Assembly: GCA_012517355.1 (NCBI GenBank)
Contig: JAAYVD010000040.1
Location: 1 to 64,000 of the forward strand
Origin: Candidatus Rifleibacteriota bacterium
GTDB lineage: Bacteria > Muiribacteriota > Ozemobacteria > Ozemobacterales > Ozemobacteraceae
Length of the DNA: 64,000 nt
Reading direction: 5' to 3'
Part shown: positions 26,269-37,700 of the stretch, piece after piece
Layout: the number at the start of each line of letters is the position of its first letter
Numbering within the stretch: the stretch's first letter is position 1
Program-made: the position numbers and the translations under genes
Notes under the pieces: generated by a model
What the model was told of the DNA's origin: nothing
The model's database searches: none
What the model saw: the letters and a program-made list of their open reading frames with translations, nothing else

Positions 26269-27660
26269 ATGAAAAAATCCCCGGAAGCTGTGGCCGGAGC
26301 CCAGCGCCTGGTTCCGCCGGCCCTGGTCGTCCAGGTCGTCACCGGACTGCTGGCCCTGGGCATCATCTGGGCCGGGGTCCGCTTCACCCGGCAGGAACGT
26401 CAGGGCCGGGCGGCGGCGGCGGGGGCGAAACTGGGAGCCCTGGCCTCGGTGGCCACCGATGACATCGCCCGGGCCCTGTTCGGGGCCCGTGACGCCCTCC
26501 GCCTGTTGTCGCGCATGCCGGTTCTGCGGGAGTCGCGGTGCGCGGGATTCCTGGGGGAGCGCGTGGACGGTGCCCGGCGGCAGGCGGCCGAACTGACCGG
26601 GGCGATCGAGCATGTCCTGGGCCTGATGCGGGAGCGGGCGGAGATGTTCCAGCTGGAGACGGTGTTCTGGCTTGACCTGTCCACCGCCCTGGTGCGGTTG
26701 TGGTTCCACGAGCAGGGCACCCTCGATTTCGCCGACCCCTGGGTTTCGGCGGGGGAAGGCTGGATCGCCTCCTTTCTGGGAGTCAGGGGAAGCCTGTATG
26801 CCCCGGCGGTCGATCCCCGCGTGCGGACCCTGCGTGCCGATGCGAACCTGGCCCGGGAACTGGGGGACCTCGCCCTCGCGGGGGCGACCCTGCTGGTCGG
26901 TCCGGCCGGCCTTCTCGACACCGCCTTTTCCCTGGGTCCGGTCGCCCTGGCCGATCCTCTCGAGGCCGAACGTCTCCTGGCGGTCAGCCTGAACGACCGC
27001 GACCTGATCCGGTCGGTCACCGTCCGCGACCTGTCGGGGCGCGGCCTGGTCAGCGCCACCGAGATCGGCGAGGAGATCGACCTGTTCACCGGGTGGTTGG
27101 GGCGGGCGGCGCGTGCCAACCGGTCCTTCCACGTCGGCCCGGTGACCTTCGACGAGGGCCTGGGCCGTCCCTTGTGGCAGATGGCCGTTCCCCTGCGGGA
27201 CAGCGGCCGCCTGGTGTTCGGGCTCCTCACCGCCCGCATCGACCTGGGATTCCTGCGCGAGCTCGCCGGCAAGGCCGGTTTCTCGGAAGGGGCCCACCTG
27301 CTGGTGGTCGACGAGGACGGAGTGGTGATCGGCCATCCGCGGCCGTTCATGATCGTCAACCAGGTGAACGCCGGCAAGGCGAATCCGGCCGTGAAGGCGG
27401 CCCTGCGTGGGGAAGAAGGGGTCGAGGAGCTGCGCGTGGGGGGGGTCCCCCATGTCGTCGCCTACCGGTCGCTGAAGAACGTCGACCAGGCCTCCCTTCC
27501 CGGCTGGGGGGTACTGGTGCTGGCCCCGGTCCGGGAGGCCCTGCCGTCGGGTTTCGCCGTGGGATTTCTCGCGGTGGCAGTTGCGGGCGGTGCCCTTTTC
27601 GTCTTATTGTATGTTTCCACCATGGTCCTGTCCTGGGTGGAAGACGAAACCGGAGGCTGA
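26269..27660 (+). CDS. dCache-type membrane sensor without output domain
   Basis: The 463-residue protein has a TM helix near the N-terminus (about 16-38), a long extracytoplasmic domain and a second TM helix near the C-terminus (about 430-453), then only about ten residues. The extracytoplasmic part ends with dCache-like features (HLLVVDEDGVVIGHPRP, VAYRSLKN, PGWGVLVLAPVREAL), as in ligand-sensing domains of chemoreceptors and cyclases. No HAMP, kinase, GGDEF or methyl-accepting domain follows. It may signal through a partner, such as the CHASE2-GAF-GGDEF cyclase later in the same operon. ATG at 26269 has AGGA five bases upstream; a GTG at 26257 is an alternative. The next gene starts 10 bases after its stop. 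Confidence 0.8.
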   Translation: MKKSPEAVAGAQRLVPPALVVQVVTGLLALGIIWAGVRFTRQERQGRAAAAGAKLGALASVATDDIARALFGARDALRLLSRMPVLRESRCAGFLGERVDGARRQAAELTGAIEHVLGLMRERAEMFQLETVFWLDLSTALVRLWFHEQGTLDFADPWVSAGEGWIASFLGVRGSLYAPAVDPRVRTLRADANLARELGDLALAGATLLVGPAGLLDTAFSLGPVALADPLEAERLLAVSLNDRDLIRSVTVRDLSGRGLVSATEIGEEIDLFTGWLGRAARANRSFHVGPVTFDEGLGRPLWQMAVPLRDSGRLVFGLLTARIDLGFLRELAGKAGFSEGAHLLVVDEDGVVIGHPRPFMIVNQVNAGKANPAVKAALRGEEGVEELRVGGVPHVVAYRSLKNVDQASLPGWGVLVLAPVREALPSGFAVGFLAVAVAGGALFVLLYVSTMVLSWVEDETGG

Positions 27661-27670
27661 GACGCCGTCG

Positions 27671-29455
27671 ATGGATCCCGGTCGTGGGATGATGCATGCC
27701 GCCCGCTGGGCGGTCGTTGCCTTGTTTCTGACCCTGCAGGTTGGCGGGGCGGAAGGGGCGGGGAAGTCCGCCACCGACCTGATGGGGGAGGCCCTGAAAC
27801 TGCGGGCTTCCGGCCGCCTGGCGGCGGCCGTGACCGTGCTCGAGGAGGCGGTGGCCGCCACTTCCAGCGCCTCGCAGCGGACTCTCGCCCGCTTCATGCT
27901 CGGCGACTGCCTGCTGGAAGACGGGAAGGCGGCCGCCGCCCGTGACGTCTACAAGACCCTGCTGACCGCCGATCTCACCGATGACGAACAGGCCGAGGCC
28001 CGGTACCGGCTGGCCCAGTGCCACGACCGGCTCGGCGAGACCGAGGAAGTCGGGCGGTTGTGCCGCCAGATCACCCGCCAGCACGCCGGCAGCCCCTTCG
28101 CCCAGTTGGCCAGGCTCCTGCAGAAGGCCGCCGGAGCGAAAGCCCCGCCGGCGGCCACCTACGTTTCCGCCGAAGAGGCGGCCCGGACCCCGCCGGCGAC
28201 CCGCCCCCGGCCGGCAGCCCCCGCCGCCCCGGTCAGGGAACCCGCCCCCGCGGATGCCGGCGGCCCGCTTCCCGACGAACTTCCCGCCGGTGAGGAGCCG
28301 CCCGCCGAACCCGAGGAGCCCGTCGAAGAACCCCTCGCCGAAGAAGGCCCGGCGGTCGTGGCCGCCCCGGCGCCGCCGCCGGCCCCTTCGTCCGCCGCCG
28401 GCCGGCCGGCCGCCAAACCCGCTCCCGCCGCTGTTCCTGCCGCTGTTCCCGCCCCGGCTGCCGCCGGCGTGAGACGGCCGGCGGTCGAACCCGCCGCCCC
28501 GGCCCCGGCTCCGGCTCCGGCCTCCCGGCCGGGGGCTGCCCGGGTCACCCGGCCCGCCCCGACCGTCCCGGCCGGGGCCCAGGCCGACCTGCTCCGGTTC
28601 CCGCCGCCATCCCAGGAGGAGCGCGAAGCCCTGGCCGGAGAGATCCTGTCCGCCCAGGAGTCCCTGCAGCGGTCGCCCGATGCCCCCGACAACGATTCCC
28701 TCCTGTTCCGGATGGCCAGCGCGACCGCCCGGTTCGGCGAGCATCTCGAAGCCTGCAAGGCCTACGACCGGCTGCTCACCCAGTATCCCACCTCCCAGTT
28801 CGCCGAGCAGGCCTACTACGAGGCGATCCGGTTGCGGGCCTTTTTGAAGGTCTACCGGCCGGTGGTGGAATGGGGCGAGGCGTTCCTGGCCACCTTCCCG
28901 CGCTCGGCCCGCGCCGCAGCGGTCCGCCGCCTGGTGGACTTCGCCCGGCGAGCCCTGGCCGCCCCGGCGGCCGCCGCGGCCGGTTCCCCCGCCCCGGCGG
29001 CGAAGCCGTCTCCGGGCTCCCGCAAGAAGGTGGAAGACGATCCGCGCTACCAGGAGGCCAAACGGCGGATGGCCGCCGAGCGGTATGCCATGGCCCTGCG
29101 AGATTTCGAGGCCCTGTCGCGGATCTACCCCGACCAGCCGGTCATCTGGTGGGATCTCGCTCTGGTCCAGGTGCAGCAGGAACGGTACGGCGAGGCCGAG
29201 ACCAGCCTGAACCGCCTGCTGGCCCTCAACCCCGAGAACAAGGACGGGCGGTCGCTGCTCGGGTATGTCCATTACCAGAAAAAGGACTTCCAGAAGGCCG
29301 CCGACGTCTATGAAAAGACCGATGAAAGCGCTTCCGGCGAGGGGTTGAAATTCTTCGACCCCCAGAATGCCGCGAAGCGGATGCAGAAGACCCGACCATC
29401 GTCCGCCGCGCCCGCGGTGAAGAAGACCCACCCCCAGGAAGGAGAACTCCCATGA
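27671..29455 (+). CDS. Exported TPR protein with Pro/Ala-rich linker
   Basis: The 594-residue protein has an N-terminal signal peptide (about 10-29). A first block of TPR-like helices fills about 32-155 (LGDCLLEDGKAAAARDVYKTLL, RYRLAQCHDRLG). A long Pro/Ala/Glu-rich linker spans about 160-330. A second TPR block runs through the rest (FGEHLEACKAYDRLLTQYP, YGEAETSLNRLLALNPENKDG). The layout resembles periplasmic YbgF/CpoB-type scaffolds, though size and linker differ. ATG at 27671 was chosen for its position 10 bases after the sensor gene; ATG at 27689 is an alternative. Its stop overlaps the next TPR gene by four bases (ATGA). Confidence 0.8.
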   Translation: MDPGRGMMHAARWAVVALFLTLQVGGAEGAGKSATDLMGEALKLRASGRLAAAVTVLEEAVAATSSASQRTLARFMLGDCLLEDGKAAAARDVYKTLLTADLTDDEQAEARYRLAQCHDRLGETEEVGRLCRQITRQHAGSPFAQLARLLQKAAGAKAPPAATYVSAEEAARTPPATRPRPAAPAAPVREPAPADAGGPLPDELPAGEEPPAEPEEPVEEPLAEEGPAVVAAPAPPPAPSSAAGRPAAKPAPAAVPAAVPAPAAAGVRRPAVEPAAPAPAPAPASRPGAARVTRPAPTVPAGAQADLLRFPPPSQEEREALAGEILSAQESLQRSPDAPDNDSLLFRMASATARFGEHLEACKAYDRLLTQYPTSQFAEQAYYEAIRLRAFLKVYRPVVEWGEAFLATFPRSARAAAVRRLVDFARRALAAPAAAAAGSPAPAAKPSPGSRKKVEDDPRYQEAKRRMAAERYAMALRDFEALSRIYPDQPVIWWDLALVQVQQERYGEAETSLNRLLALNPENKDGRSLLGYVHYQKKDFQKAADVYEKTDESASGEGLKFFDPQNAAKRMQKTRPSSAAPAVKKTHPQEGELP

Positions 29456-30540
29456 ACGACGAAACCAAGCAACTCATCGAGGCCTACAAGAGCGAAGGGG
29501 ATGCCAACCAGGAGAACCAGGAATGGGGACCCGCCCGGATCGCGTATGAAAAGGCCCTCGAGGAGTTCGACCGGATCGAGTCGGAGGACGACTACGAACT
29601 GGTCACCGCCGACGACAAGGTGCTCAAACAGCAGATCGAGACCGCCCTGGCCACGGTCAACGGCCGCCTGGCGCAGGCCCACCGGGACTGGGGGGTCAGC
29701 GCCCTGAAGGCGAAGGAATACGAGCGGGCGGTCGAAGAGTTCGAAGAGGCGATCAACCTGTCGGCCGAGGACGACGTGGCCTTCCTGGAAGAGGTCAAGA
29801 AACTGCTCGACCGGGCCAAGCTGAAGAACCGCGACCACGAGCTGCACGAGGAACTGACCCCCTTCGTCGAGCGCGGGGACGACTTCCGCAAGGCGGGCAA
29901 CTTCGCCGAGGCCATCCTCGAATACCAGGAGGCTCTGAAGGGGATCGCCGGCCTGCCCCCCGAGCACCGGTTCGTCAGTTACCTGCACGCCGCCCTGAAA
30001 GAGTGCCGGCGGCACCTCATCAAGCCCTACCTGAACCGCATCCACCGGGCCATCCATGCGGGCAAGGCGGCGCACGCGGGCACGCTCCTGAAGCGGGCGA
30101 TGCTCCTGCTCGACGACAAGGACATGGTATACCGGGCCTTCCTGACCCTGATCAAGGAATCGATCGCCGCCAAGGTGCCTCCCGAAGCCGAGGACGGGGA
30201 GGAGGTCGAAGCCCCCGAGACCTGGGCCAAGGCCATCCGCGACTACGAGGAGGCCCTGGACCTGTACTCCTCGTTCACCATGAACGACCCCCTGTCGCCC
30301 GTCTATTCCGGGGTCAACGTCTTCGAGGACAAGTTCGTCAGCGCGCGCCGCAACCTGGCCAACCTGTACAAGGGGCGGGCCGACCGGTTCCGCGATCAGT
30401 CGCAGATCGAAAAGGCCATCCGCAACTACAAGGAAGCCCTCAAGCTGTATCCCCGGTCGGACAAGCTGTTCCACGACACCTTCCGGGAGATGAAGAAACT
30501 GCGGGCGCAGATCGGCCAGCCTTCCCTCGCGGCCAAGTGA
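29452..30540 (+). CDS. Cytoplasmic TPR-like helical protein
   Basis: The 362-residue protein has no signal peptide and is rich in Glu, Lys and Ala. TPR-like pairs are visible: WGPARIAYEKALEEFDRI (about 25-42), KEYERAVEEFEEAINL (about 88-103), GNFAEAILEYQEALKG and IEKAIRNYKEALKLYP (about 325-340). TPR arrays bind partner proteins. It is translationally coupled (ATGA) to the exported TPR gene before it. Since one is exported and the other is not, the pair may bridge envelope and cytoplasm through the membrane proteins of the operon; this is inference. Confidence 0.83.
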   Translation: MNDETKQLIEAYKSEGDANQENQEWGPARIAYEKALEEFDRIESEDDYELVTADDKVLKQQIETALATVNGRLAQAHRDWGVSALKAKEYERAVEEFEEAINLSAEDDVAFLEEVKKLLDRAKLKNRDHELHEELTPFVERGDDFRKAGNFAEAILEYQEALKGIAGLPPEHRFVSYLHAALKECRRHLIKPYLNRIHRAIHAGKAAHAGTLLKRAMLLLDDKDMVYRAFLTLIKESIAAKVPPEAEDGEEVEAPETWAKAIRDYEEALDLYSSFTMNDPLSPVYSGVNVFEDKFVSARRNLANLYKGRADRFRDQSQIEKAIRNYKEALKLYPRSDKLFHDTFREMKKLRAQIGQPSLAAK

Positions 30541-30596
30541 CCGGAAACCGGCGGCCGGGCCCGGGCGCGGGCGCGACTCCCGGGGCGGGCGCGGCC

Positions 30597-30618
30597 CGGG
30601 AAGCCTGAAGGCTTCCCG
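30597..30618 (+). other. Intercistronic stem-loop
   Basis: A perfect 9-bp stem (CGGGAAGCC/GGCTTCCCG, loop TGAA) lies in the 96-base gap between the TPR gene and the GGDEF gene, 18 bases before its ATG. There is no T-run after it, so it is not a classical terminator. It could stabilise mRNA or modulate translation of the cyclase, whose ATG has no Shine-Dalgarno. Confidence 0.55.
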
Positions 30619-30636
30619 CCGCCCGGCCGCGCCGCC

Positions 30637-32919
30637 ATGTCCGGTTCCCCCCCTGCCGTGACCGGGGCCACTCCGGCCGCGGGCTGGCGTTCCCTCGGCC
30701 GTGCCTGGGAGGTCTGGCTCGGCGTCGGCCTGGCCGCGGCCGTGGCCGCCACGTTCCTGGGCGGCCTCCTGCTCGAACTGGAGAACCGCACCATCGATCT
30801 GCGGTTCAAGTCGCGCGGCGCCCTTCCCCTCGCCCGTGACATCGTCCTGGTGGTGGTCGACGACCCCGACCTGGAAAAGCTGGGCACCTGGCCGTGGCCA
30901 CGGGAACAGCATGCCCGGCTGGCCCGGCGATTGAAGGAAGCGGGGGCGCGGGTCGTCGGGTATGACATCTATTTCAACGAGCCCTCGCGTTACAACGGCC
31001 CGGACGACACCCAGGACGACGACGCCTTCGCCAAGGCCATCGCCGAGACCGGCAACGTGCTGCTGCCGGTGGTCTTCGAGCGCAAGCAGGTCTGGGACAA
31101 CGATCTCATGGACACCGTGGACCGTCCGGTCGCCGAGCGGCCCATCGCCGAACTGCGGCAGGTGGCGGCCGGCGAGGGGTTCATCGACATGGAGTTCCAG
31201 AAGATGAATCCCGACGGGGTGCTGCGCTACGTTCTGCTGCAGAACTCGTCGGAGGGGGAGACCTTCTTCCCCTTCGGTCTCCAGCTGGCGGCGAAGTTCC
31301 TGGGGCAGCCCATCGCCACGGGGCCGGCCGGGGTGCGGCTGGGGGGGCGGGTCCTTCCCACCTACGGCCTGCCGCAGTGGGGGGGCGGGGAGCCGGTGCG
31401 TGGCTTCCAGATCAATTATGCCAACCAGACCGGGTTTTTCGAGGAGGTTCCCTACTTCAACGTCCTGGTCGGGTCGTTCCCGGCGGGGCTCTTCCAGGGC
31501 AAGGCGGTGATGGTCGGCACCCGCTCGAAGGGCACCTCGGAGGACCGCAAATTCTGCCCCTTCGGCGTGCTGGCCGGCATGGAGGTGCACGCCCACCTGT
31601 TCCAGACGATCGTCAGCGGCCGCACCTTCGCGCGGCTCGGGCCCGCGTGGTTCGCGCTGGCCCTTCTGGTGCTGGCCGGGGTCGTGGCGGCGGTGCTGGC
31701 GCTGTGGACCGGCTGGATGGGGAACCTCGCCGTCCTGGCCGTCTTCGTGGCCTGGGTGGTCGGCGCCGATCTCGCCTTCCGGCGCGAAGTGGTCCTCGAG
31801 GTGGTGCCGGTTCTCATCCTGCTGCCGGTGCAATGGGCGCTGACCAGGCTCATCCAGCAGTTCGTCACCCTGCGCCAGCGCAACCGCGACCTGGCCCTGC
31901 TGAACGCCGACCTGCAGCGCAAGAACCGCGAACTGTCGATCCTCAATGAGATCAGCAAGGCGATCGTCTTCATGGACAACCTGGTCAAGACGCTCGATGC
32001 CATCCTGCGGCGTGCCGTCGAAGTGCTGGGGGCCGAGCGTGGCGCCCTGCTGATGCTGGACGAGCGCTACGAGAACCTGGTCGAGGAGGCGGTGGTGGTC
32101 GGCCCCGAGGGGAAGGCCGAGGTGCCGGCCGCCCTCAAGGACATGGCCGCCCGCGTGGTCGAGCAGGGCAGTTCGCTGCTGATCTCCGAGGTTGGGAAGG
32201 ATGAGACCTACGCGGCCATGGCCCGCGCCGCCGAACCGGTGCGGTCGGTGATCTGCCTGCCGCTCATGGTGCACCAGACGCCGATCGGGGTGATGACGAT
32301 CCTGAACAAGCAGGCGGGGACCTTCGACGCCGACGATCTGAAACTCGCCGACATCATGGCCAACCAGGCGGCCATCGTGATCGAACAAGCGCGTTTGTAC
32401 AACCTTGCCACGATCGATGGTCTGACCGGTCTGATCGTCCACCGGCATTTCCAGTCGAAGATCGAGGAGGAGTTCCGGCGGGCGAAGCGGTATGACAAGC
32501 CGTTGTCGATCATCATGACCGACATCGATCACTTCAAGAAGTTCAACGACACCTGGGGCCACCAGACCGGCGACCTGGTCCTGCGCGAGGTGGCCAAGTG
32601 CGTCCGGATGTCGATCCGCGATACCGACGTGGCCGCCCGCTACGGCGGCGAGGAGTTCGCGGTGATCCTGCCCGAGACCGACGTCGAGGGCGCCGCCCAG
32701 TTCGCCGAGCGGTTGCGGCAGAAGGTCGAGTCGGCCGTCTGCCAGGGGCCGAAGGGCCCTCTGAGCGTGACCATCAGTCTCGGGGTCAGTTCGGTGCCGC
32801 ACAACAGCGTCGAGACGACGCAGGAGATGATCAAGGCCGCCGACGAGGCGCTCTATGCGGCCAAGCATTCCGGCCGCAACCGGTTCCAGGTCGCTCCCCC
32901 GGCCGAAAAGAAGGAATAG
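30637..32919 (+). CDS. CHASE2-GAF-GGDEF diguanylate cyclase
   Basis: The 760-residue membrane protein makes c-di-GMP from two GTP. A TM helix (about 27-47) is followed by an extracytoplasmic CHASE2 sensor (about 50-330), then several helices (about 335-410), a short coiled coil, a GAF domain (about 450-580) and a GGDEF domain. The active motif is GGEEF at 670-674. The product-inhibition site RxxD (RDTD, 661-664) is intact, so feedback control is likely. The ATG at 30637 lacks a Shine-Dalgarno and follows a hairpin at 30597-30618. It is the last gene of the dCache/TPR/TPR operon and its end faces the sigma-54 regulator gene. An HD-GYP phosphodiesterase is encoded at 51155-53050. Confidence 0.93.
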   Translation: MSGSPPAVTGATPAAGWRSLGRAWEVWLGVGLAAAVAATFLGGLLLELENRTIDLRFKSRGALPLARDIVLVVVDDPDLEKLGTWPWPREQHARLARRLKEAGARVVGYDIYFNEPSRYNGPDDTQDDDAFAKAIAETGNVLLPVVFERKQVWDNDLMDTVDRPVAERPIAELRQVAAGEGFIDMEFQKMNPDGVLRYVLLQNSSEGETFFPFGLQLAAKFLGQPIATGPAGVRLGGRVLPTYGLPQWGGGEPVRGFQINYANQTGFFEEVPYFNVLVGSFPAGLFQGKAVMVGTRSKGTSEDRKFCPFGVLAGMEVHAHLFQTIVSGRTFARLGPAWFALALLVLAGVVAAVLALWTGWMGNLAVLAVFVAWVVGADLAFRREVVLEVVPVLILLPVQWALTRLIQQFVTLRQRNRDLALLNADLQRKNRELSILNEISKAIVFMDNLVKTLDAILRRAVEVLGAERGALLMLDERYENLVEEAVVVGPEGKAEVPAALKDMAARVVEQGSSLLISEVGKDETYAAMARAAEPVRSVICLPLMVHQTPIGVMTILNKQAGTFDADDLKLADIMANQAAIVIEQARLYNLATIDGLTGLIVHRHFQSKIEEEFRRAKRYDKPLSIIMTDIDHFKKFNDTWGHQTGDLVLREVAKCVRMSIRDTDVAARYGGEEFAVILPETDVEGAAQFAERLRQKVESAVCQGPKGPLSVTISLGVSSVPHNSVETTQEMIKAADEALYAAKHSGRNRFQVAPPAEKKE

Positions 32920-32961
32920 GGACAGGAATCACCCCAGAGACACCGTGGCCAAAGAGGGGAA

Positions 32962-34386
<1,425 letters not shown>

Positions 34387-34417
34387 AGGGATGTGTCGCC
34401 TCCGGGGGAGGCAGGGA

Positions 34418-34446
34418 ATTCTACCTCAGACCCCCTGTTCCCGGAA
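34418..34446 (-). promoter_or_regulatory. Possible sigma-70-like promoter of the sigma-54 activator gene
   Basis: On the minus strand TTCCGG (34441-34446), 17 bases, then TAGAAT (34418-34423). The -10 is good and the -35 poor. The start would be near 34411, about 25 bases before the ATG. Confidence 0.3.
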
Positions 34447-34499
34447 ACCCCCAGGGTTCATGCCCAGGAGCAGCGACCGGCAATCTTCCTCTCTTCCCT

Positions 34500-34795
34500 G
34501 CTCTCGGCCTCTCAATTCTCTTTCTCCGCCCTGAGCGGATAGCCACCTTCGCCCCTTCCCCTCCTTCTCCCTTTCTCCTTTTCCTGCTTTTCTCTTCTCC
34601 GTTCCTGGCCTCCTGATTCTCTCTCTCCGTCATGAGATGGTAGCCACCTTCGCCCCTTCCCCCGCTTCTCCCTTTCTCCTTTTCCTGCTTTTCTCTTCTC
34701 CGTTCCTGGCCTCCAGAAGGCCTTTCTCCGCCAATGGCCCAGGGAGCCACTTTCGCTCCTTCCGCCCTCTTCTCCCTTTCTCCTTGATTCGCGGG
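34500..34795. repeat. Tandem ~101-bp polypyrimidine repeat, about three copies
   Basis: The gap between the sigma-54 activator and PP2C genes (34387-34799, 413 bases) holds no gene. Most of it is a tandem repeat. The unit starts AGCCACCTTCGCCCCTTCC at 34541, recurs at 34642, and recurs diverged at 34745, so the period is 101-103 bases. The plus strand is almost all C and T (CTTCTCCCTTTCTCCTTTTCC); the minus strand is purine-only for long runs. Open frames in it translate to Glu/Arg/Lys-rich low-complexity sequence and are not genes. Long purine/pyrimidine tracts can form triplex DNA or affect transcription running leftward from the PP2C gene. Confidence 0.85.
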
Positions 34796-34799
34796 GTTC

Positions 34800-37700
34800 T
34801 CAAAGTCGGGAGCTCTCCTCTCTCTCGAGTATGAGGACGGTGAAGTCGTCGGGCAGTGGCTCTCCGGAGCGGACGAAGGGGTGGTGGTCGAGGATGTCGC
34901 AGCAGGCGGCGGGGGCGGGCAGGGGTGGGCGGGTGCCGAACCAGGCGCCGAGGGTCTGGAACCCGTCATCGCCATCGATGCTGAGCGATTCGGCGAGGCC
35001 GTCGGTGTAGAAGATCAGCCGTTCGCCTGGTTCCAGCCGCAGGGTCAGGGGCGTGACCCGCACGTCCGGCCGGATGCCGAGCAGTCGGCCCCCCGTGGAT
35101 ACCAGCTCGGGAGGGCGGCCGGGCGACTGGCGGAAGGGGAAGGGGTGGCCGCAGTTGAACAGGGTGAGATCGCGGGTGGCGAGGTCCACCTCGACCACGC
35201 AGGCGGTCATGAGCAGGGGGTGGCTGAAGTGGTCGGGGGTGATGGCGCGCAGCACGCGGTTCAGGGCGGTGACCAGCTCGAGGGGCGGGCGCCCGGCGGC
35301 GGCATGTTCGGCGAACAGACCCTTGGCGATCGCCATGCCCAGGGCGGCAGGGACCCCGTGGCCGGTCACATCGCCGATCACGATCAGCAGCCGGTCTTCC
35401 CCGCACGGCTGGAAGTCGAAATAGTCGCCTCCCAGCTGGGATGCGGGAAGAGACCGTCCGGCCACCCGGAATCCACGCGCCGACAAGGGCTCCTTTGGCA
35501 GGAGGCGGGCCTGCACCTCGCGGCCCATCGAGACCTCCTCCAGGTTGGCGGTCATCACGTTGAACAGGGCGGTCAGATCGCCCAGTTCGTCGGGGTCGGG
35601 CAGAGGAACCCGGTGGGTGAGCCGGCCTCCTTGCACGGCGGCGACGCCCGTGGCGAGCGCCTCGACGGGGGCGAGGAACTTGCGCGCCAGCAGGGTCCCG
35701 AAGAACCCGGCGAGGCCGCAGACCAGCGCCCCGAACCCCAACAGGCGCTGTCGCAGGCCGGCGATCTCGGCCTGGATGCCGGTCAGGGGCTTGACCGCCA
35801 CCAGCAGGAACTGGTCCAGCAGCCGGGCCGGGAAGGCGGTGACCACGCAGGGCTGTCCCTTGTAGGTGATCAGATCGTGGGCCAGCCGCTGCTTCATCAA
35901 AAAGACCCGGAAGAAGGCGCGGAAATCGCGCCCCAGGGGGCGTCGCGGCCAGGACGGGTAGACCTGCCGGACGCTGGCCAGCGGCCGCGTCGGGTGCCGG
36001 ACCACCTCCCAGTTGGGATACCGGCGGATCCACATCAGCTCGGTGCCGTCGTCGAGCGGCTGGGCGGGGACCGACCGGCGCAGGTGGCGGCGCACCAGGT
36101 CTCCCCGGTCCCAGAGGGCGGTGAACAGGTAGTCGGCCTCCCCGTCCCGGTTGCGCAGGACGCGGAAATAGAAGGAACCCTTCAGGTTGGCCAGCTCGAG
36201 GGGGATCATGACCGATTCGTTGCCTTCCAGCCCCTCCATGAAGCCGGCCCGTTCCTCGGGGGGAAGGAAGCCCAGCATCAGGTCGGTCTCCAGCAGGAGC
36301 CGGCTGCTGCCCAGGGTTTCGTCGTGGGTGATCGACCGCCACAGCGACAGGCTCAGGGCGGCGAACCCTTTCTGGCCCAGTTCCAGGGGGTTGCGGACGA
36401 TCGGCAGCGGCACCTCGCGCCCGTCGGAGGCCAGCAGGCGGGCCTCCTCGACCTTGGCCCCGTTCAGGAAGGGGACCAGGCGGTCGACCATGGCCAAAAG
36501 ATCGCGGGGCCGGGCCGGGGTGGTGGCGGGGATCTGGCGCTGGAGGTCGACCTCCCAGCGGCGGGTCACCAACGGGAACTTGAGGTCGATCTCGTTCAGC
36601 AGCAGGGCGTTGTGCTGCATGGCGGTCTGCACGAGCAGGTCCTCCCGTTCCCCCAGCCAGGCGTCGATGACGAAGATCAGCAGAGTGAGCGGGCCGGCGG
36701 TCGAGCCCAGGAACAGGGCCAGCAGCTTCCAGCGGATCGACAGCCAGGGCAGGCGGGGGCGGGCCAGGATCCAGCAGAGGCCGAGACAGGCGGCCAGCAG
36801 CCCGGCGGCGGCGGCGGCGCGGAACCGGAACACCAGGAGGGAGGGGTCCTCGGGGTCGGGCGCGCCTGCGGAGGGTCGGAAGGCGAAGGAGCCGGGGGAA
36901 GAGGCATTGGTGGCGGTCCGACCAACATTCCCAGGAGGAGCGGCATCGGGCTTTCCGGCGGCCCAGTGCGTGCCCGATGGGGTGGCGTGGGGGGTGCCCG
37001 GGCCGAAGGGAAGGGAGGCCACCAGGCGGAAGCGCGTGTTGATCATGGCCACCGACCACAGGCGGCCGGCGGCCCGGAATTCCTTGCGGGGCTCGTTCTC
37101 GTAGCGCACCGCCATCTCGGCGACCTGCGGGGGCGCGGCCGTGGCGTCGGGGCCGAGGACCCGCACCCCGACCATGTCGACGACGTCGATCCGGATGCCG
37201 CGGCGGGCGGCGTGGCCGGCCAGGGTGTCGAGGGCCATCAGGGGCGAGAAGCCGGCCTTGTGGACGTTGGCGAAGACGGCGAAGCGTGGGTCGAAATGCT
37301 GGAAGAGCCAGGTCTTGTGCGGGCCCAGGGAGGTTTCGATCCAGCCCGACCCGATCTGTTCGAGGCGCGGGCGGGCGCGGGAAGTCAGGCCGAGGAAGCG
37401 GGCGACGATCGGCAGCCGGTCGTCGAACGGCAGGTAGCCATGGCGGTAGTAGTGTCGCAGCATCTCCCAGAATTCCCGGGCGGCCCGTCGCGATTCGAGG
37501 CCGCCGAACTGGGCGCGCACCACGCCCTGGCCGTCGAGGAGGGTGAAGGTGAACAGGCTGGGGAACCGCCGCCAGAGCTGCCCGAGGCGCGCCTTCAGGT
37601 AGGGCAGCGGGCGCGGCCGGCGGGCGGCGCGGCGGGCCAGGGTGGTCAGGCTGCGCTTGAGCAGGTGCTCGGGGTCGGTGTTGGGCAGGACCAGCGACAG

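Noticed and set aside
29308-32868. 1186-codon minus-strand open frame opposite the TPR and GGDEF genes
   Set aside because: His/Gly/Asp/Arg-rich antisense frame spanning two well-supported genes on the other strand.
34421-34975. 184-codon minus-strand frame in the polypyrimidine repeat
   Set aside because: Encodes only Glu/Lys/Arg low complexity produced by the tandem repeat.
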